A DNA stretch of 64,000 nucleotides from Pseudomaricurvus alkylphenolicus. Its GTDB lineage: Bacteria > Pseudomonadota > Gammaproteobacteria > Pseudomonadales > Cellvibrionaceae. How positions within the stretch are numbered: position 1 is the stretch's first letter; the number at the start of each line of letters is the position of its first letter. Both the position numbers and the translations under genes were made by a program. The stretch lies in assembly GCF_011683955.1 (NCBI RefSeq), contig NZ_JAAQPI010000007.1, positions 1 to 64,000 on the forward strand. Direction: 5' to 3'. Shown here piece by piece: positions 6,955-16,264 of the stretch. A model generated the notes under the pieces. That model saw only the letters and a list, made by a program, of their open reading frames with translations. It ran no database searches and had not been told where the DNA came from.

Positions 6955-7284
6955 TCAAGCGGCCTGCAGTTGAACCTCACCACCTTCCAGGCGGATGGGG
7001 TAAGTCTTCAACGTATGCTCGGGTTCCTCCAGACATTCGCCGGTCTTGAGGTTAAAGTGTTGCTTGTACAGCGGTGACGCGACCACCACGTCTTCACCAA
7101 TTGACCCCATAATGCCGCGGCTCAGCACATTGGCCTCACCGATGGGGTCGAAGTTGGATACGGCGTATACCTCTTTGTTTTTGCCGCAGAAGAAGATGGC
7201 TACCTGCTCACCCTCGTGCAGGGCGCAGATGCCGGTGCTTGGGGTCAGGTCGTTTTCGCTGCAAACGGTAATCCAGTTGCTCAT
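6955..7284 (-). CDS. nirD: assimilatory nitrite reductase small subunit NirD
   Basis: A 109-aa small subunit of the cytoplasmic NADH-dependent siroheme nitrite reductase. It has a Rieske-like fold but lacks the cluster ligands, as is normal for NirD: the positions around SRGIMGSIGEDVVVASPLYKQHF carry no Cys-His pair. It lies 34 bp downstream of nirB in the same operon. Its length is typical. Confidence 0.93.
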   Translation of the reverse strand: MSNWITVCSENDLTPSTGICALHEGEQVAIFFCGKNKEVYAVSNFDPIGEANVLSRGIMGSIGEDVVVASPLYKQHFNLKTGECLEEPEHTLKTYPIRLEGGEVQLQAA

Positions 7285-7318
7285 GGGTTATCTCCTAGAA
7301 TTCTGTCTTGCGTAATCT

Positions 7319-9853
7319 TTAGTCCACCAGCTCCACGGACTGGATGCGCTCTTCTTTGGTGGCCGGGCGGCGCTGTTCGCGCTCCACTACGTAAGCGAGG
7401 TTGCTGTCGGTGTCGTCGCTGTTGATAAAGTGCTGGAAGCGCTTGAGCTTCTCCGAGCTTTCAACCGTGGTCTTCCACTCACACTGGTAGTTACCGATGT
7501 TGGCGGCCATTTCGGCCTCCAGCTCCGCGCCCAGACCCAGCTTGTCATCGATAATGACTTCCTTCAGGTAATCCAGGCCGCCTTCGAGGTTTTCCAGCCA
7601 GACGGAGGTACGCTGCAAACGGTCAGCGGTGCGGATGTAGAACATCAGGAAGCGGTCGACGTATTTGATCAGGGTGTCGTCGTCCAGATCCGTGGCGAAC
7701 AGGTCGGCGTGACGAGGGCGCATACCGCCGTTACCACACACGTACAGGTTCCAGCCGTTTTCGGTGGCGATGACACCCACATCCTTACACTGAGCTTCGG
7801 CGCACTCACGGGTACAACCGGATACCGCGAACTTGAGTTTGTGAGGTGAGCGCAGGCCCTTATAGCGGTCTTCGATATTGATGGCAAAGCCGACACTGTC
7901 GTTGACGCCGTAGCGGCACCAGGTGCTGCCCACACAGGACTTGACGGTACGAACCGACTTTCCATAGGCGTGACCGGTTTCAAATCCGGCATCCACCAAT
8001 TTCTTCCAGATAATCGGCAGTTCGTGCAGCTGGGCACCGAACAGGTCAATACGCTGGCCGCCGGTGACCTTGGTGTAGAGGTTAAATTCTTTCGCCACTT
8101 CACCCAAAACGATCAGTTTGTCCGGAGTGATCTCGCCGCCGGCCACGCGAGGTACGATGGAGTAGGTACCGTCTTTCTGCATGTTTCCGAGGAAGATGTC
8201 GTTGGTGTCCTGCAGGCCCATGTGCTCTTCTTCCAGCACATAGTCGTTCCAGTAAGAGGCCAGGATGGAACCCACGGCAGGCTTACAAACATCACAGCCC
8301 AGACCTTTGCCGTGGCTGTCCAGCAGCTCGTCAAAGGTTTTGATTTTCTTGACGCGGATGATGTCGGCCAGCTCTTTACGGGAATAGGCAAAGTGCTCAC
8401 AGATATCGTTCTTCACTTCGTAGCCCAGGTTGGCCAGTTCGGCGTCCAGAACCTGCTTGGTCAGCGCGGCACAACCACCACAACCGGTAGAGGCCTTGGT
8501 TTCACCCTTGATGGCCGCCATGTCGGTGCAGCCATTAGCCACCGCCGCCATAATGTCGCCCTTGGTGACGTCGTAACAGGAACAGATCTGTGCAGTTTCC
8601 GGCAGAGCGTCCACACCCAGCCCCATGGCTTCTTCGCCACCGGTGTTGGGCAGGATCAGACCGGCGGGGTTTTCCGGCAGGTCCATATCGTTGAGCATCA
8701 TCTGCAGCAGGTTGCCGTAGGCGTCTACATCGCCAACCAGTACGGCACCCAGTACTTTCTTGCCGTCTTCGGAAACGATCAGGCGCTTGTAGACTTGCTC
8801 GATTTCATCGTTGTAAGTGTAAGACTGCGCACCGGGAGTGTTGCCGTGGGCGTCGCCGATGGAGGCTACATCCACACCCAGCAACTTCAGCTTGGTGCTC
8901 ATGTCGGCGCCCAGGAATTTCTCTTCTCCACCAGTGATATGAGAAACCGCCACCTTGGCCATGGTGTAGCCGGGTGCAACCAGACCAAAGATACGACCGC
9001 CCCACAGGGCACATTCGCCGATGGCGTAAACATTGTCGACGTTGGTCTGGCAGAAGTCGTTAACCACAATGCCGCCACGTTCGCCGATTTCCAGATCGAA
9101 CTGACGGGCCAGTTCGTCCTGTGGACGAATACCCGCCGAGAACAGGATCATGTCGGTTTCCAGGTGACTGCCGTCTGCGAAGTTCATGCGGTAGCGGCAG
9201 GTTTCACCGGCGACGATTTCAGTAGTCGCTTTTTCCGTGTGTACATTGACACCCAGGTCTTCAATCTTGCGACGCAGCAAGTTACCGCCGCCTTCGTCCA
9301 GCTGTACGGCCATCAAACGAGGCGCGAATTCAACCACGTGAGTTTCGAGACCGGCAGCCTTAAGTGCATTGGCTGCTTCCAGGCCCAGCAGACCACCACC
9401 CACAACCACACCCACTTTGCTCTGGGAGGCAGAGGCGTTGATGGCTTCGAGATCTTCGATGGTGCGATAAACCAGGCAGTGCTCCTGATCGTTGCCAGGG
9501 ATCGGCGGAACGAACGGGAAAGAACCGGTGGCCAGCACCAGTTTGTCGTAACTTTCTTTGCGACCGCTGGCTGTGACGACGTAGTTATCACTGGTGTTGA
9601 GTTCGGTAACCTTGTCGTTCAGGACAAAGTTAACGCCATTGTCGTTGTAGTAACCTTCGTCGGTCAACGCCAGGTCGGCGGCGGTGGCGCCGGTGAAGTA
9701 GCTGCTCAACTGAACACGATCATAAGCCAGCCGGGGCTCTTCGGAAAAGGTGATAATTTCAAATTCGTCGGCTTTGGTGTCTTGCAGCAAGTTATCAATA
9801 AACTTGTGGCCGACCATTCCGTTACCAACAACAACAACACGTTGCTTACTCAT
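7319..9853 (-). CDS. nirB: assimilatory nitrite reductase large subunit NirB
   Basis: An 844-aa enzyme that reduces nitrite to ammonium with NADH in the cytoplasm. The N-terminal FAD/NAD domain has GNGMVG (10-15) and a second dinucleotide site VGGGLLGLEAA (151-161). A BFD-like [2Fe-2S] domain carries Cys424, Cys426, Cys458 and Cys461. The siroheme/[4Fe-4S] ligands are Cys640 and Cys646 (CVGSTWC), then Cys680 and Cys684 (CTREC). The start has GAGGAA a few bases upstream. Cotranscription with cobA and nirD is implied by gaps of 16 and 34 bp. Long frames on the opposite strand here are shadows. Confidence 0.97.
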   Translation of the reverse strand: MSKQRVVVVGNGMVGHKFIDNLLQDTKADEFEIITFSEEPRLAYDRVQLSSYFTGATAADLALTDEGYYNDNGVNFVLNDKVTELNTSDNYVVTASGRKESYDKLVLATGSFPFVPPIPGNDQEHCLVYRTIEDLEAINASASQSKVGVVVGGGLLGLEAANALKAAGLETHVVEFAPRLMAVQLDEGGGNLLRRKIEDLGVNVHTEKATTEIVAGETCRYRMNFADGSHLETDMILFSAGIRPQDELARQFDLEIGERGGIVVNDFCQTNVDNVYAIGECALWGGRIFGLVAPGYTMAKVAVSHITGGEEKFLGADMSTKLKLLGVDVASIGDAHGNTPGAQSYTYNDEIEQVYKRLIVSEDGKKVLGAVLVGDVDAYGNLLQMMLNDMDLPENPAGLILPNTGGEEAMGLGVDALPETAQICSCYDVTKGDIMAAVANGCTDMAAIKGETKASTGCGGCAALTKQVLDAELANLGYEVKNDICEHFAYSRKELADIIRVKKIKTFDELLDSHGKGLGCDVCKPAVGSILASYWNDYVLEEEHMGLQDTNDIFLGNMQKDGTYSIVPRVAGGEITPDKLIVLGEVAKEFNLYTKVTGGQRIDLFGAQLHELPIIWKKLVDAGFETGHAYGKSVRTVKSCVGSTWCRYGVNDSVGFAINIEDRYKGLRSPHKLKFAVSGCTRECAEAQCKDVGVIATENGWNLYVCGNGGMRPRHADLFATDLDDDTLIKYVDRFLMFYIRTADRLQRTSVWLENLEGGLDYLKEVIIDDKLGLGAELEAEMAANIGNYQCEWKTTVESSEKLKRFQHFINSDDTDSNLAYVVEREQRRPATKEERIQSVELVD

Positions 9854-9869
9854 GACAATTCCTCAAATA

Positions 9870-10721
9870 TCAGGCTGACAATTTTTGAATAGATTTTTTA
9901 AATTCGGTTTGTGCGGCGGCGGCTTCGCTGAACCAGTCGAGCTGGTCGGCCAGGTTAACCACATCACCCACAACAATCAGGGCCGGAGACTGAACTTGTT
10001 CACGCTCTACCAGCTCGGCCAATTCGCTCAGATCACCGCGAATCACTCGCTGCTGTGGGCAGCAACCGTTTTCGATCAGGGCGGCAGGCGTTTCCATCGG
10101 CAGGCCTGCGGCGATCAGGTTGCTGCTGATCATCCCGGCTTTGCTCAGGCCCATGTAAAACACCAGAGTGTGCTTTAACTGAGCCAGTGCGTACCAATCC
10201 ACGCCCAGCTCTTTCTCGGCATGTGCCGTGACGAAGGTGCAACCCTGAGACACACCGCGGTGAGTCAGTGGAATACCGGCATAACTGGTGCAACCGGCGG
10301 CGGCGGTAATGCCCGGCACCAACTCTACGATGATGTTGTTCTGCTTCAGGCGCAGCATCTCTTCACCACCGCGACCAAATACAAAAGAGTCGCCGCCTTT
10401 AATACGGCAAACGTTCAGACCCTGCTCGGCTTTCTCTACCAGCAGCTCATTGAGTTGGTCCTGAGGAATGGAGTGGTTATCCTTGATTTTGCCCACATAG
10501 AATGCGGGAGTAGATGCCGGGAACAGGTCGCGGATCTCCTGGCTGACCAGATTGTCATAAAGAATCAGGTCGGCCTGCTCAATAGCGCGCAGGGCTTTAA
10601 GAGTCAGCAGATCGGGGTCGCCCGGTCCGGCACCCACCAACCACACTTTGCCAGGCTTGATGCCGACCTTAGTGTCGGGGGTTTTCAGTTTGACGACTTC
10701 TGTCTTGGCTGTAGAGGGCAT
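9870..10721 (-). CDS. cobA: uroporphyrinogen-III C-methyltransferase (siroheme synthesis)
   Basis: A 283-aa SAM-dependent enzyme that methylates uroporphyrinogen III to precorrin-2, the route to the siroheme needed by NirB. It shows the family signatures VWLVGAGPGDPDLLTLKA (residues 26-43), KGGDSFVFGRGGEE, and the VPGITAAAGCTSYAGIPLTHR segment. It is the one-domain SUMT form, without the CysG dehydrogenase/chelatase part. It is first in the leftward nir operon and divergent from nasA. Confidence 0.95.
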   Translation of the reverse strand: MPSTAKTEVVKLKTPDTKVGIKPGKVWLVGAGPGDPDLLTLKALRAIEQADLILYDNLVSQEIRDLFPASTPAFYVGKIKDNHSIPQDQLNELLVEKAEQGLNVCRIKGGDSFVFGRGGEEMLRLKQNNIIVELVPGITAAAGCTSYAGIPLTHRGVSQGCTFVTAHAEKELGVDWYALAQLKHTLVFYMGLSKAGMISSNLIAAGLPMETPAALIENGCCPQQRVIRGDLSELAELVEREQVQSPALIVVGDVVNLADQLDWFSEAAAAQTEFKKSIQKLSA

Positions 10722-11004
10722 TGCGTGAGTCCCAGCTTCGATAAACGATGCCAGGGATAGAGCAAAGACAGTGCCAGGGTGTTATCAGAGCAAATATTTA
10801 TTTTTAAATTCCTTAGAAAACAAAAGGTTACAATCCGAGCACTCCATTCGACCAGTCTCATTATTACGCCACCAAGCGCACTGAGGCACCCCAGGACAAC
10901 CAACTTCCGCACCATGAATGAGCACTGCGCCCCAGTTCAGTCCACCTTCCGAGCACTAAAACACAATTCGCACTCTTTTTGATTGACTAAGCAACATTAT
11001 TATT

Positions 11005-11024
11005 TTGCACCAAAATATTGCACC
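11005..11024 (+). promoter_or_regulatory. TTGCACC direct repeat
   Basis: TTGCACC occurs twice, six bases apart (13-bp period), in the AT-rich part of the nasA/cobA control region. It could be a regulator or sigma-factor site; the spacing does not fit sigma54. Confidence 0.3.
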
Positions 11025-11076
11025 AGTTAGGGCAGGGCCCAATAAGTTAACTGTGCTGAGTATATGCATATAAGTG

Positions 11077-11117
11077 AGCAGCCCGAGGGCGACCGGTCGC
11101 GCTTAGAGCGCGCTGCT
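11077..11117 (+). promoter_or_regulatory. structured leader upstream of nasA
   Basis: AGCAGC (11077-11082) can pair with GCTGCT (11112-11117), and GCGC-TTAGA-GCGC forms an adjoining hairpin. The self-complementary GACCGGTC lies between them. Leader hairpins bound by ANTAR antiterminators (NasT/NasR) control nas operons in other proteobacteria. No U-run follows here, so an antitermination role is only a guess. Confidence 0.3.
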
Positions 11118-11201
11118 ACGGGAGCCATTCGAGATGCAATTTCATTGTTGGCCCAATAGTTGCTGTGCCCAGATCAGTTTAGAATTTTCGGAGTTCAGAT
11201 T

Positions 11202-13919
11202 GTGTCAGCAACTTCAGACAACACTTCAGGAAAGTCATCCGGCTGGATCAAGAGTACCTGCGCCTATTGCGGTGTTGGCTGCGGCATCGAAGCCCGCCCC
11301 AAAACCAACGGCCAGCTGGAGATTCGCGGTGATCACGAGCATCCGGCCAACTTCGGGCGCTTGTGCTCTAAAGGTCTGGCTTTGGGTGAAACGGTTATTC
11401 CCGACGGTCGCCTGCTGCATCCCAAAATAGGCGGTGTACGTACCGACTGGAATACCGCCCTCGACCACGTGGCCAAGAGTTTTGAAGACGTTATTAAAGA
11501 ACACGGCCCCGAAGCAGTGGCCTTTTACGTCTCGGGTCAGCTACTGACCGAAGACTATTATGTCGCCAACAAGTTAATGAAAGGCTTTATCGGCTCGGGG
11601 AACATCGACACCAATTCACGTCTTTGCATGTCCTCCACGGTAGCCGGGCACAAGCGCGCCTTTGGCAGCGATACGGTACCCGGTTGCTACAGCGACCTGG
11701 AACAGGCCGATATGGTGGTGATAACCGGCTCCAATATGGCTTGGTGCCACCCGGTACTGTTTCAGCGCCTGAAGGCTGCCAAACAGCAGCGCCCTGAGTT
11801 GAAGATTGTTGTTATCGACCCGCGAGCAACCGATACCTGTGCCATTGCGGACCTGCATCTGCCGGTCAAGCCCGGCACGGATGTAGCCCTGTTTAACGGA
11901 TTGCTCAGCCACTTGGCAACCAGCCAAAAGGTGGATGAGAGCTACGTGCGCCAACACACAGAGGGCTTTAACCAGGCCTTGATGTGCGCCATGGAAGACG
12001 GCAGTGATCCCGCGACACTGGCCAGAACGCTGGAAGTTGAACAACAGGATCTCAAGACCTTCTTCGATTGGTACGCCCGCACCGACAAGGTGGTCACTCT
12101 CTTTTCCCAGGGTGTTAATCAATCCACCAGTGGCGCGGATAAAGTCAACAGCATCATTAACTGCCACCTGGCCACCGGCCGTATCGGCAAGCCCGGCAGC
12201 GGTCCGTTTTCGCTCACTGGCCAACCCAATGCCATGGGCGGTCGCGAGGTGGGTGGCCTCGCCAATACCTTAGCCGCTCATATGGAATTGGATAACGAGC
12301 ACCACCATGGCCTTGTCAGCGAATTCTGGAAGACCGACTCACTGACGACCAAATCGGGCTTAAAAGCGATCGATCTGTTTGATGCCATTGAGGATGGTCG
12401 CATCAAAGCGGTTTGGATTATGGCCACCAATCCGGTGGTCAGCCTGCCGGATGCCGACAAGATTCAGCGTGCGCTCCGCAATTGCCCCTTAGTGGTGGTG
12501 TCAGACTGCATTGCCGACACTGACACCACCCGCTGTGCCGACGTGCTCCTGCCTGCACAGGGATGGAGCGAAAAATCCGGCACTGTCACCAATTCTGAGC
12601 GTCGCATCAGCCGCCAGCGCCGCCTCTTGCCCACTCCTGGTGAGGGCAAACCCGATTGGTGGATCATGAGTGAAGTGGCCAAGCGCATGGGCTTCGGCCA
12701 CGCTTTTGACTATCTGCACGAGGGCGATGTATTTAACGAATACGTACGCATGACCGGCTTGGATAACTCGATGGTCGCGGGCAAGACCCAACGGGATTTG
12801 GACCTGACGGGGCTCGCCGACATGAGCCATCGCGATTACGCCGGTATGGCACCGCAACAATGGCCGCTGGTACAAATGGATCGGAAGATTGAACATAAGC
12901 GGCTCTTCGCAGACGGTCGCTTTTTCACACCCTCCGGTAAAGCCCAATTTGTAGCCGTGCGTCATAGGCAGCCGGCGTCGCGACTGAGCAGTGACTACCC
13001 GTTGAGCCTCAACAGTGGCCGTATCCGCGATCAGTGGCATACCATGACCCGCACCGGACTGTCCGCACGTCTTGGAGCCCACTTGCCGGAGCCCTATGTT
13101 TCTGTGCATCCTGCCGATGCCGAGGTATTTGGTTTAACCCATGGCAAGGTGGCGGCGCTGTCCAACGAGTGGGGTTATGCCCGTATTCGCGTGGATGTTT
13201 CTGAGCGGGTTAATCCAGGCCAGCTTTTTATGCCCATCCACTGGACTGGCGTTATGGCCAGCGCCGGTCGAGTTTGCACACTGGTCAGCCCGGATACCGA
13301 CGCCATCTCCGGCCAACCCGAGTTTAAGTTCACCCCGGTGGCCATCGGCCCCTGGGAATACCAGAGCGAAGCCCTGTTACTGTCTCCTGGCGTGATCGAT
13401 ACCAGCGACCTGGATTACTGGGTACGTCAAAAAGTGGCCGGTGGCTACCTCTACCGGATCGCCAGCTCTGAAACGCCTAAACAGTTGGAAGCCCGCCTCA
13501 AACCCCACTGCCTGGGATTGACGGCCAGCCAAGGCAAACAGCTCGATTTCGCCAGCCCCAGCAAGGGTCAGTTCCGCTTTGCGGTGATCGACGGCATTGA
13601 GCTCAAGGGCTGTTATCTGGTGGCCCCCAATCTACAGGAACAAGACCTCGACTGGGTTCAGAACCTGCTGCATGAGCCCGTTAACGAGATGGTGCAGCGC
13701 TCCATCCTAACCGGTATCGCCGAAGGCAAACTGGCCCGGGGTAAAACCGTGTGCGCCTGCAAACAAGTAGGCCGCAACACCATTGAACAGGCCATTCGCG
13801 AAGGTGACCTGGAATCCGTCAGCCAAATCAGTGAGTGTACCGGGGCTGGCACCGGCTGCGGCAGCTGCGTACCGGAATTGCAGGAAATTCTGGACGAATC
13901 TCTCGCCTATAGTCTCTAA
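11202..13919 (+). CDS. nasA: assimilatory nitrate reductase catalytic subunit NasA
   Basis: A 905-aa cytoplasmic molybdoenzyme that reduces nitrate to nitrite. The N-terminal [4Fe-4S] motif is CAYCGVGC (Cys20, 23, 27) plus Cys55 in LCSKG. The Mo-bis-MGD domain includes NSRLCMSS, whose Cys is the expected Mo ligand, and TGQPNAMGGREVGG. The C-terminus carries a BFD-like [2Fe-2S] domain (CACKQVG ... CTGAGTGCGSC), typical of bacterial NasA. GTG 11202 is preferred, with CGGAG eight bases upstream; the frame is open 14 codons further. No nitrate transporter is present in the window. Confidence 0.95.
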   Translation: MSATSDNTSGKSSGWIKSTCAYCGVGCGIEARPKTNGQLEIRGDHEHPANFGRLCSKGLALGETVIPDGRLLHPKIGGVRTDWNTALDHVAKSFEDVIKEHGPEAVAFYVSGQLLTEDYYVANKLMKGFIGSGNIDTNSRLCMSSTVAGHKRAFGSDTVPGCYSDLEQADMVVITGSNMAWCHPVLFQRLKAAKQQRPELKIVVIDPRATDTCAIADLHLPVKPGTDVALFNGLLSHLATSQKVDESYVRQHTEGFNQALMCAMEDGSDPATLARTLEVEQQDLKTFFDWYARTDKVVTLFSQGVNQSTSGADKVNSIINCHLATGRIGKPGSGPFSLTGQPNAMGGREVGGLANTLAAHMELDNEHHHGLVSEFWKTDSLTTKSGLKAIDLFDAIEDGRIKAVWIMATNPVVSLPDADKIQRALRNCPLVVVSDCIADTDTTRCADVLLPAQGWSEKSGTVTNSERRISRQRRLLPTPGEGKPDWWIMSEVAKRMGFGHAFDYLHEGDVFNEYVRMTGLDNSMVAGKTQRDLDLTGLADMSHRDYAGMAPQQWPLVQMDRKIEHKRLFADGRFFTPSGKAQFVAVRHRQPASRLSSDYPLSLNSGRIRDQWHTMTRTGLSARLGAHLPEPYVSVHPADAEVFGLTHGKVAALSNEWGYARIRVDVSERVNPGQLFMPIHWTGVMASAGRVCTLVSPDTDAISGQPEFKFTPVAIGPWEYQSEALLLSPGVIDTSDLDYWVRQKVAGGYLYRIASSETPKQLEARLKPHCLGLTASQGKQLDFASPSKGQFRFAVIDGIELKGCYLVAPNLQEQDLDWVQNLLHEPVNEMVQRSILTGIAEGKLARGKTVCACKQVGRNTIEQAIREGDLESVSQISECTGAGTGCGSCVPELQEILDESLAYSL

Positions 13920-13937
13920 ACCATAAGTACCTCTTCT

Positions 13938-13966
13938 GGGGCAGTTGGAATACCCCCTCCTGCCCC
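13938..13966 (+). terminator. possible hairpin after nasA
   Basis: GGGGCAG and CTGCCCC separated by 15 bases, about 20 bp past the nasA stop. There is no clear T-run, so it may only stabilise the 3' end. Confidence 0.3.
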
Positions 13967-14108
13967 GGCCTGCCTCCTGTTTGGCCAATGTCCTCGCCCC
14001 GTAAACCGGGTTATGCTGGCATTCAATTTATCCACAAACACAGAAATCATGAGTACCAATTTGGAACCGTGGTACACTTGAGCCTCTATTTGCGGCAGAA
14101 TAGCTACT

Positions 14109-15104
14109 ATGACTTCGACCAGACTTACTGATGCCTTTGGCCGCCAGATCACCTACCTCCGCCTTTCCGTCACGGATCGCTGCGATTATCGCTGCGTCTA
14201 CTGCATGGCGGAGGACATGGTATTCCTGCCCCGAGCCCAGGTACTGAGCCTCGAAGAAAGCATCGAAATCTGCCAGGCCTTCGCCGAACTTGGGGTGACC
14301 AAGATCCGCATCACCGGTGGCGAACCCCTGGTTCGCAATGGCATCCAGACTCTGTTTAGCGAAGTCGGCGCCGTCGACAGCCTAAGAGAACTTACCCTCA
14401 CCACCAATGGCTCTCGGCTCAGCCGCTTTGCTCCAGAGCTGGCCGCCGCAGGGGTTAAGCGCATCAACGTCAGCCTGGACACCCTCGACAGCGCCCAATT
14501 CACCGAACTGACCCGTTTCGGCAAGATGGAAGACGTGCTCCAGGGCATCGAAGACGCCAAGGCCGCCGGCATAGAACGCATCAAGCTCAATGCCGTGATT
14601 CTGCGCAACCGCAACCTCGACCAGGTGCTGCCGCTGGTCAACTACGCGCTCGACCACCAGCTGGACATCAGCTTTATCGAAGAAATGCCCCTGGGTGAGG
14701 TCACCCACCACGGCCGCGAAGACGAATTCTGCTCCAGCGCCGAATTGCGCGAGTTGATTGCCACACAGCACAGCCTCACCCCCAGTGACTACCAGACCGG
14801 CGGCCCCTCCCGCTACTGGCAAGTGGCCGGATCAGACTCCCAGATTGGCTTTATCTCCCCCCACAGCGACAATTTCTGCTCCAGCTGCAACCGCGTGCGG
14901 GTCACTGCCGAAGGCAAGCTGCTGCTGTGCCTGGGCAACGAAAATTCTGTAGATCTTAAAGCCGTGATCCGCCGCCACCCCGGAGATCGCGAAAGGCTTA
15001 AGCAGACCATTGTCGACGCCATGAGCAACAAGCCCGAAAAACATTACTTCTACGAAGACGATGCCCCCCAGATCGTACGCTTTATGAACACCACTGGCGG
15101 TTAA
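14109..15104 (+). CDS. moaA: GTP 3',8-cyclase MoaA (molybdopterin synthesis)
   Basis: A 331-aa radical-SAM enzyme for the first step of molybdenum-cofactor synthesis. The N-terminal radical-SAM motif is C25-x3-C29-x2-C32 (DRCDYRCVYC). The C-terminal [4Fe-4S] ligands lie in FCSSCNRVRVTAEGKLLLC. The essential C-terminal Gly-Gly is present (NTTGG). It is the first of three molybdenum-cofactor genes downstream of nasA and fits the needs of NasA and the type II molybdoenzyme further right. Confidence 0.97.
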   Translation: MTSTRLTDAFGRQITYLRLSVTDRCDYRCVYCMAEDMVFLPRAQVLSLEESIEICQAFAELGVTKIRITGGEPLVRNGIQTLFSEVGAVDSLRELTLTTNGSRLSRFAPELAAAGVKRINVSLDTLDSAQFTELTRFGKMEDVLQGIEDAKAAGIERIKLNAVILRNRNLDQVLPLVNYALDHQLDISFIEEMPLGEVTHHGREDEFCSSAELRELIATQHSLTPSDYQTGGPSRYWQVAGSDSQIGFISPHSDNFCSSCNRVRVTAEGKLLLCLGNENSVDLKAVIRRHPGDRERLKQTIVDAMSNKPEKHYFYEDDAPQIVRFMNTTGG

Positions 15105-15125
15105 CCGCCAACGGAATCTACCTCC

Positions 15126-15671
15126 ATGAGCATAGACATCTCCCCCCACCGGGCCGTATTCGGCATCACCGGTTGGAAGAACAGCGGCAAGACTACCCTT
15201 GTCAGCGAACTGGTTACCTGGTTCACCGAGCAGGGGCTCAAGGTCTCCACCATCAAACATGCCCACTGCAATTTCGACATCGACAAACCCGGCACCGACA
15301 GTTACAAGCACCGCGAGGCAGGCGCCCAACAAGTGCTGCTCGCCTCCAGCAGCCGCTGGGCCCTGATGAACGAGCTGAGGCAAGACCGAGAGCCCGAACT
15401 GCAAGACCTACTGCCGCAGTTAGCGCCCACTGACTTAGTGCTGGTGGAAGGCTTTAAAATGGGCGATCAGCCCAAAATCCAAGTAGTACGCCCCGCCAAC
15501 AACACCGAACGACTGAGCCAAGAAGCCCAACCGATCGTTGCGGTCGCCAGTGACGAAACCATCGACCCGGCTGACTATGGCTGCGACGGCCCACTGCTGC
15601 CGCTCAACGACATCGCCGCCATCGGCCGCTTTATCGCCGACTACTGTGGCCTGACGCTGCCGAATAGCTAG
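15126..15671 (+). CDS. mobB: molybdopterin-guanine dinucleotide biosynthesis protein MobB
   Basis: A 181-aa GTP-binding accessory protein of MGD synthesis. Walker A is seen in GWKNSGKTTLVSEL near residue 16. The family segment TIKHAHCNFDIDKPGTDS follows, then VEGFK. It starts 21 bp after moaA in the same direction. MobA is not in the window. Confidence 0.93.
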   Translation: MSIDISPHRAVFGITGWKNSGKTTLVSELVTWFTEQGLKVSTIKHAHCNFDIDKPGTDSYKHREAGAQQVLLASSSRWALMNELRQDREPELQDLLPQLAPTDLVLVEGFKMGDQPKIQVVRPANNTERLSQEAQPIVAVASDETIDPADYGCDGPLLPLNDIAAIGRFIADYCGLTLPNS

Positions 15672-15703
15672 TACCCAATATCCAGACATTAAGAGACCAA
15701 ACC

Positions 15704-16225
15704 ATGGGACACGCCAACCCCAACCCAGAATTTATCTCCCTCAACCTGGCGGTGCTGACCGTCTCCGACACCCGCACTGAAGACACCGACACCTCCGGCC
15801 AACTGTTGCGGTGCGCGCTGGTAGAAGCGGGCCACAAAGACTACGACCACTGCATCGTCAAAGACGACATCTACCAGATTCGCGCCGTCACCTCCCGCTG
15901 GATTGCGGACCCCGAGATTAGCGCCATTGTCATCACCGGTGGCACCGGCTTCTCCGGCCGCGACAGCACCCCGGAGGCCATGCTGCCCCTGTTCGACAAA
16001 GTCATCGATGGATTTGGAGAACTTTTCCGCCAGGTCTCCCACGAACAAATTGGCAGCTCCACCATCCAGTCTCGCTGCATTGGAGGGCTGGCCAACGGCA
16101 CCGTCATCTTCTGCCTGCCGGGCTCCAACAACGCCTGCAAGACCGGTTGGGAACAGATTATTCAGCCGCAGTTGGATAACCGAACCCGGCCTTGTAACTT
16201 TGTAGAATTGATTACACGAAAGTAA
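15704..16225 (+). CDS. moaB: molybdenum cofactor biosynthesis protein MoaB
   Basis: A 173-aa MoaB/Mog-family protein acting on molybdopterin adenylylation. Family marks are LAVLTVSDTRTEDTDTSG near the N-terminus, ITGGTGFSGRDSTPEA and FCLPGSNNAC. It is 32 bp after mobB and ends the molybdenum-cofactor operon; repeat element A follows. Confidence 0.93.
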   Translation: MGHANPNPEFISLNLAVLTVSDTRTEDTDTSGQLLRCALVEAGHKDYDHCIVKDDIYQIRAVTSRWIADPEISAIVITGGTGFSGRDSTPEAMLPLFDKVIDGFGELFRQVSHEQIGSSTIQSRCIGGLANGTVIFCLPGSNNACKTGWEQIIQPQLDNRTRPCNFVELITRK

Positions 16226-16264
16226 ATCTCACCCAGCGACTCTCAGTGCCGACGTGACGGAATT

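Larger units (their letters stand above)
10722..11201. promoter_or_regulatory. divergent control region between cobA-nirBD and nasA
   Basis: 480 bp without a gene, AT-rich in its middle. It must hold the promoters of both nitrogen-assimilation operons. I see a short direct repeat at 11005-11024 and a structured stretch at 11077-11117. I do not see a convincing sigma54 -24/-12 element or NtrC palindrome. Confidence 0.6.

Noticed and set aside
7970-9892. 640-codon open frame on the plus strand opposite nirB
   Set aside because: It lies entirely antisense to a clear nirB and has low-complexity, His/Val/Gln-rich content typical of a shadow frame.
11005-11024. Sigma54 promoter for nasA
   Set aside because: The distance between the GCAC and TTGC parts is seven bases instead of five, so the -24/-12 spacing is wrong.
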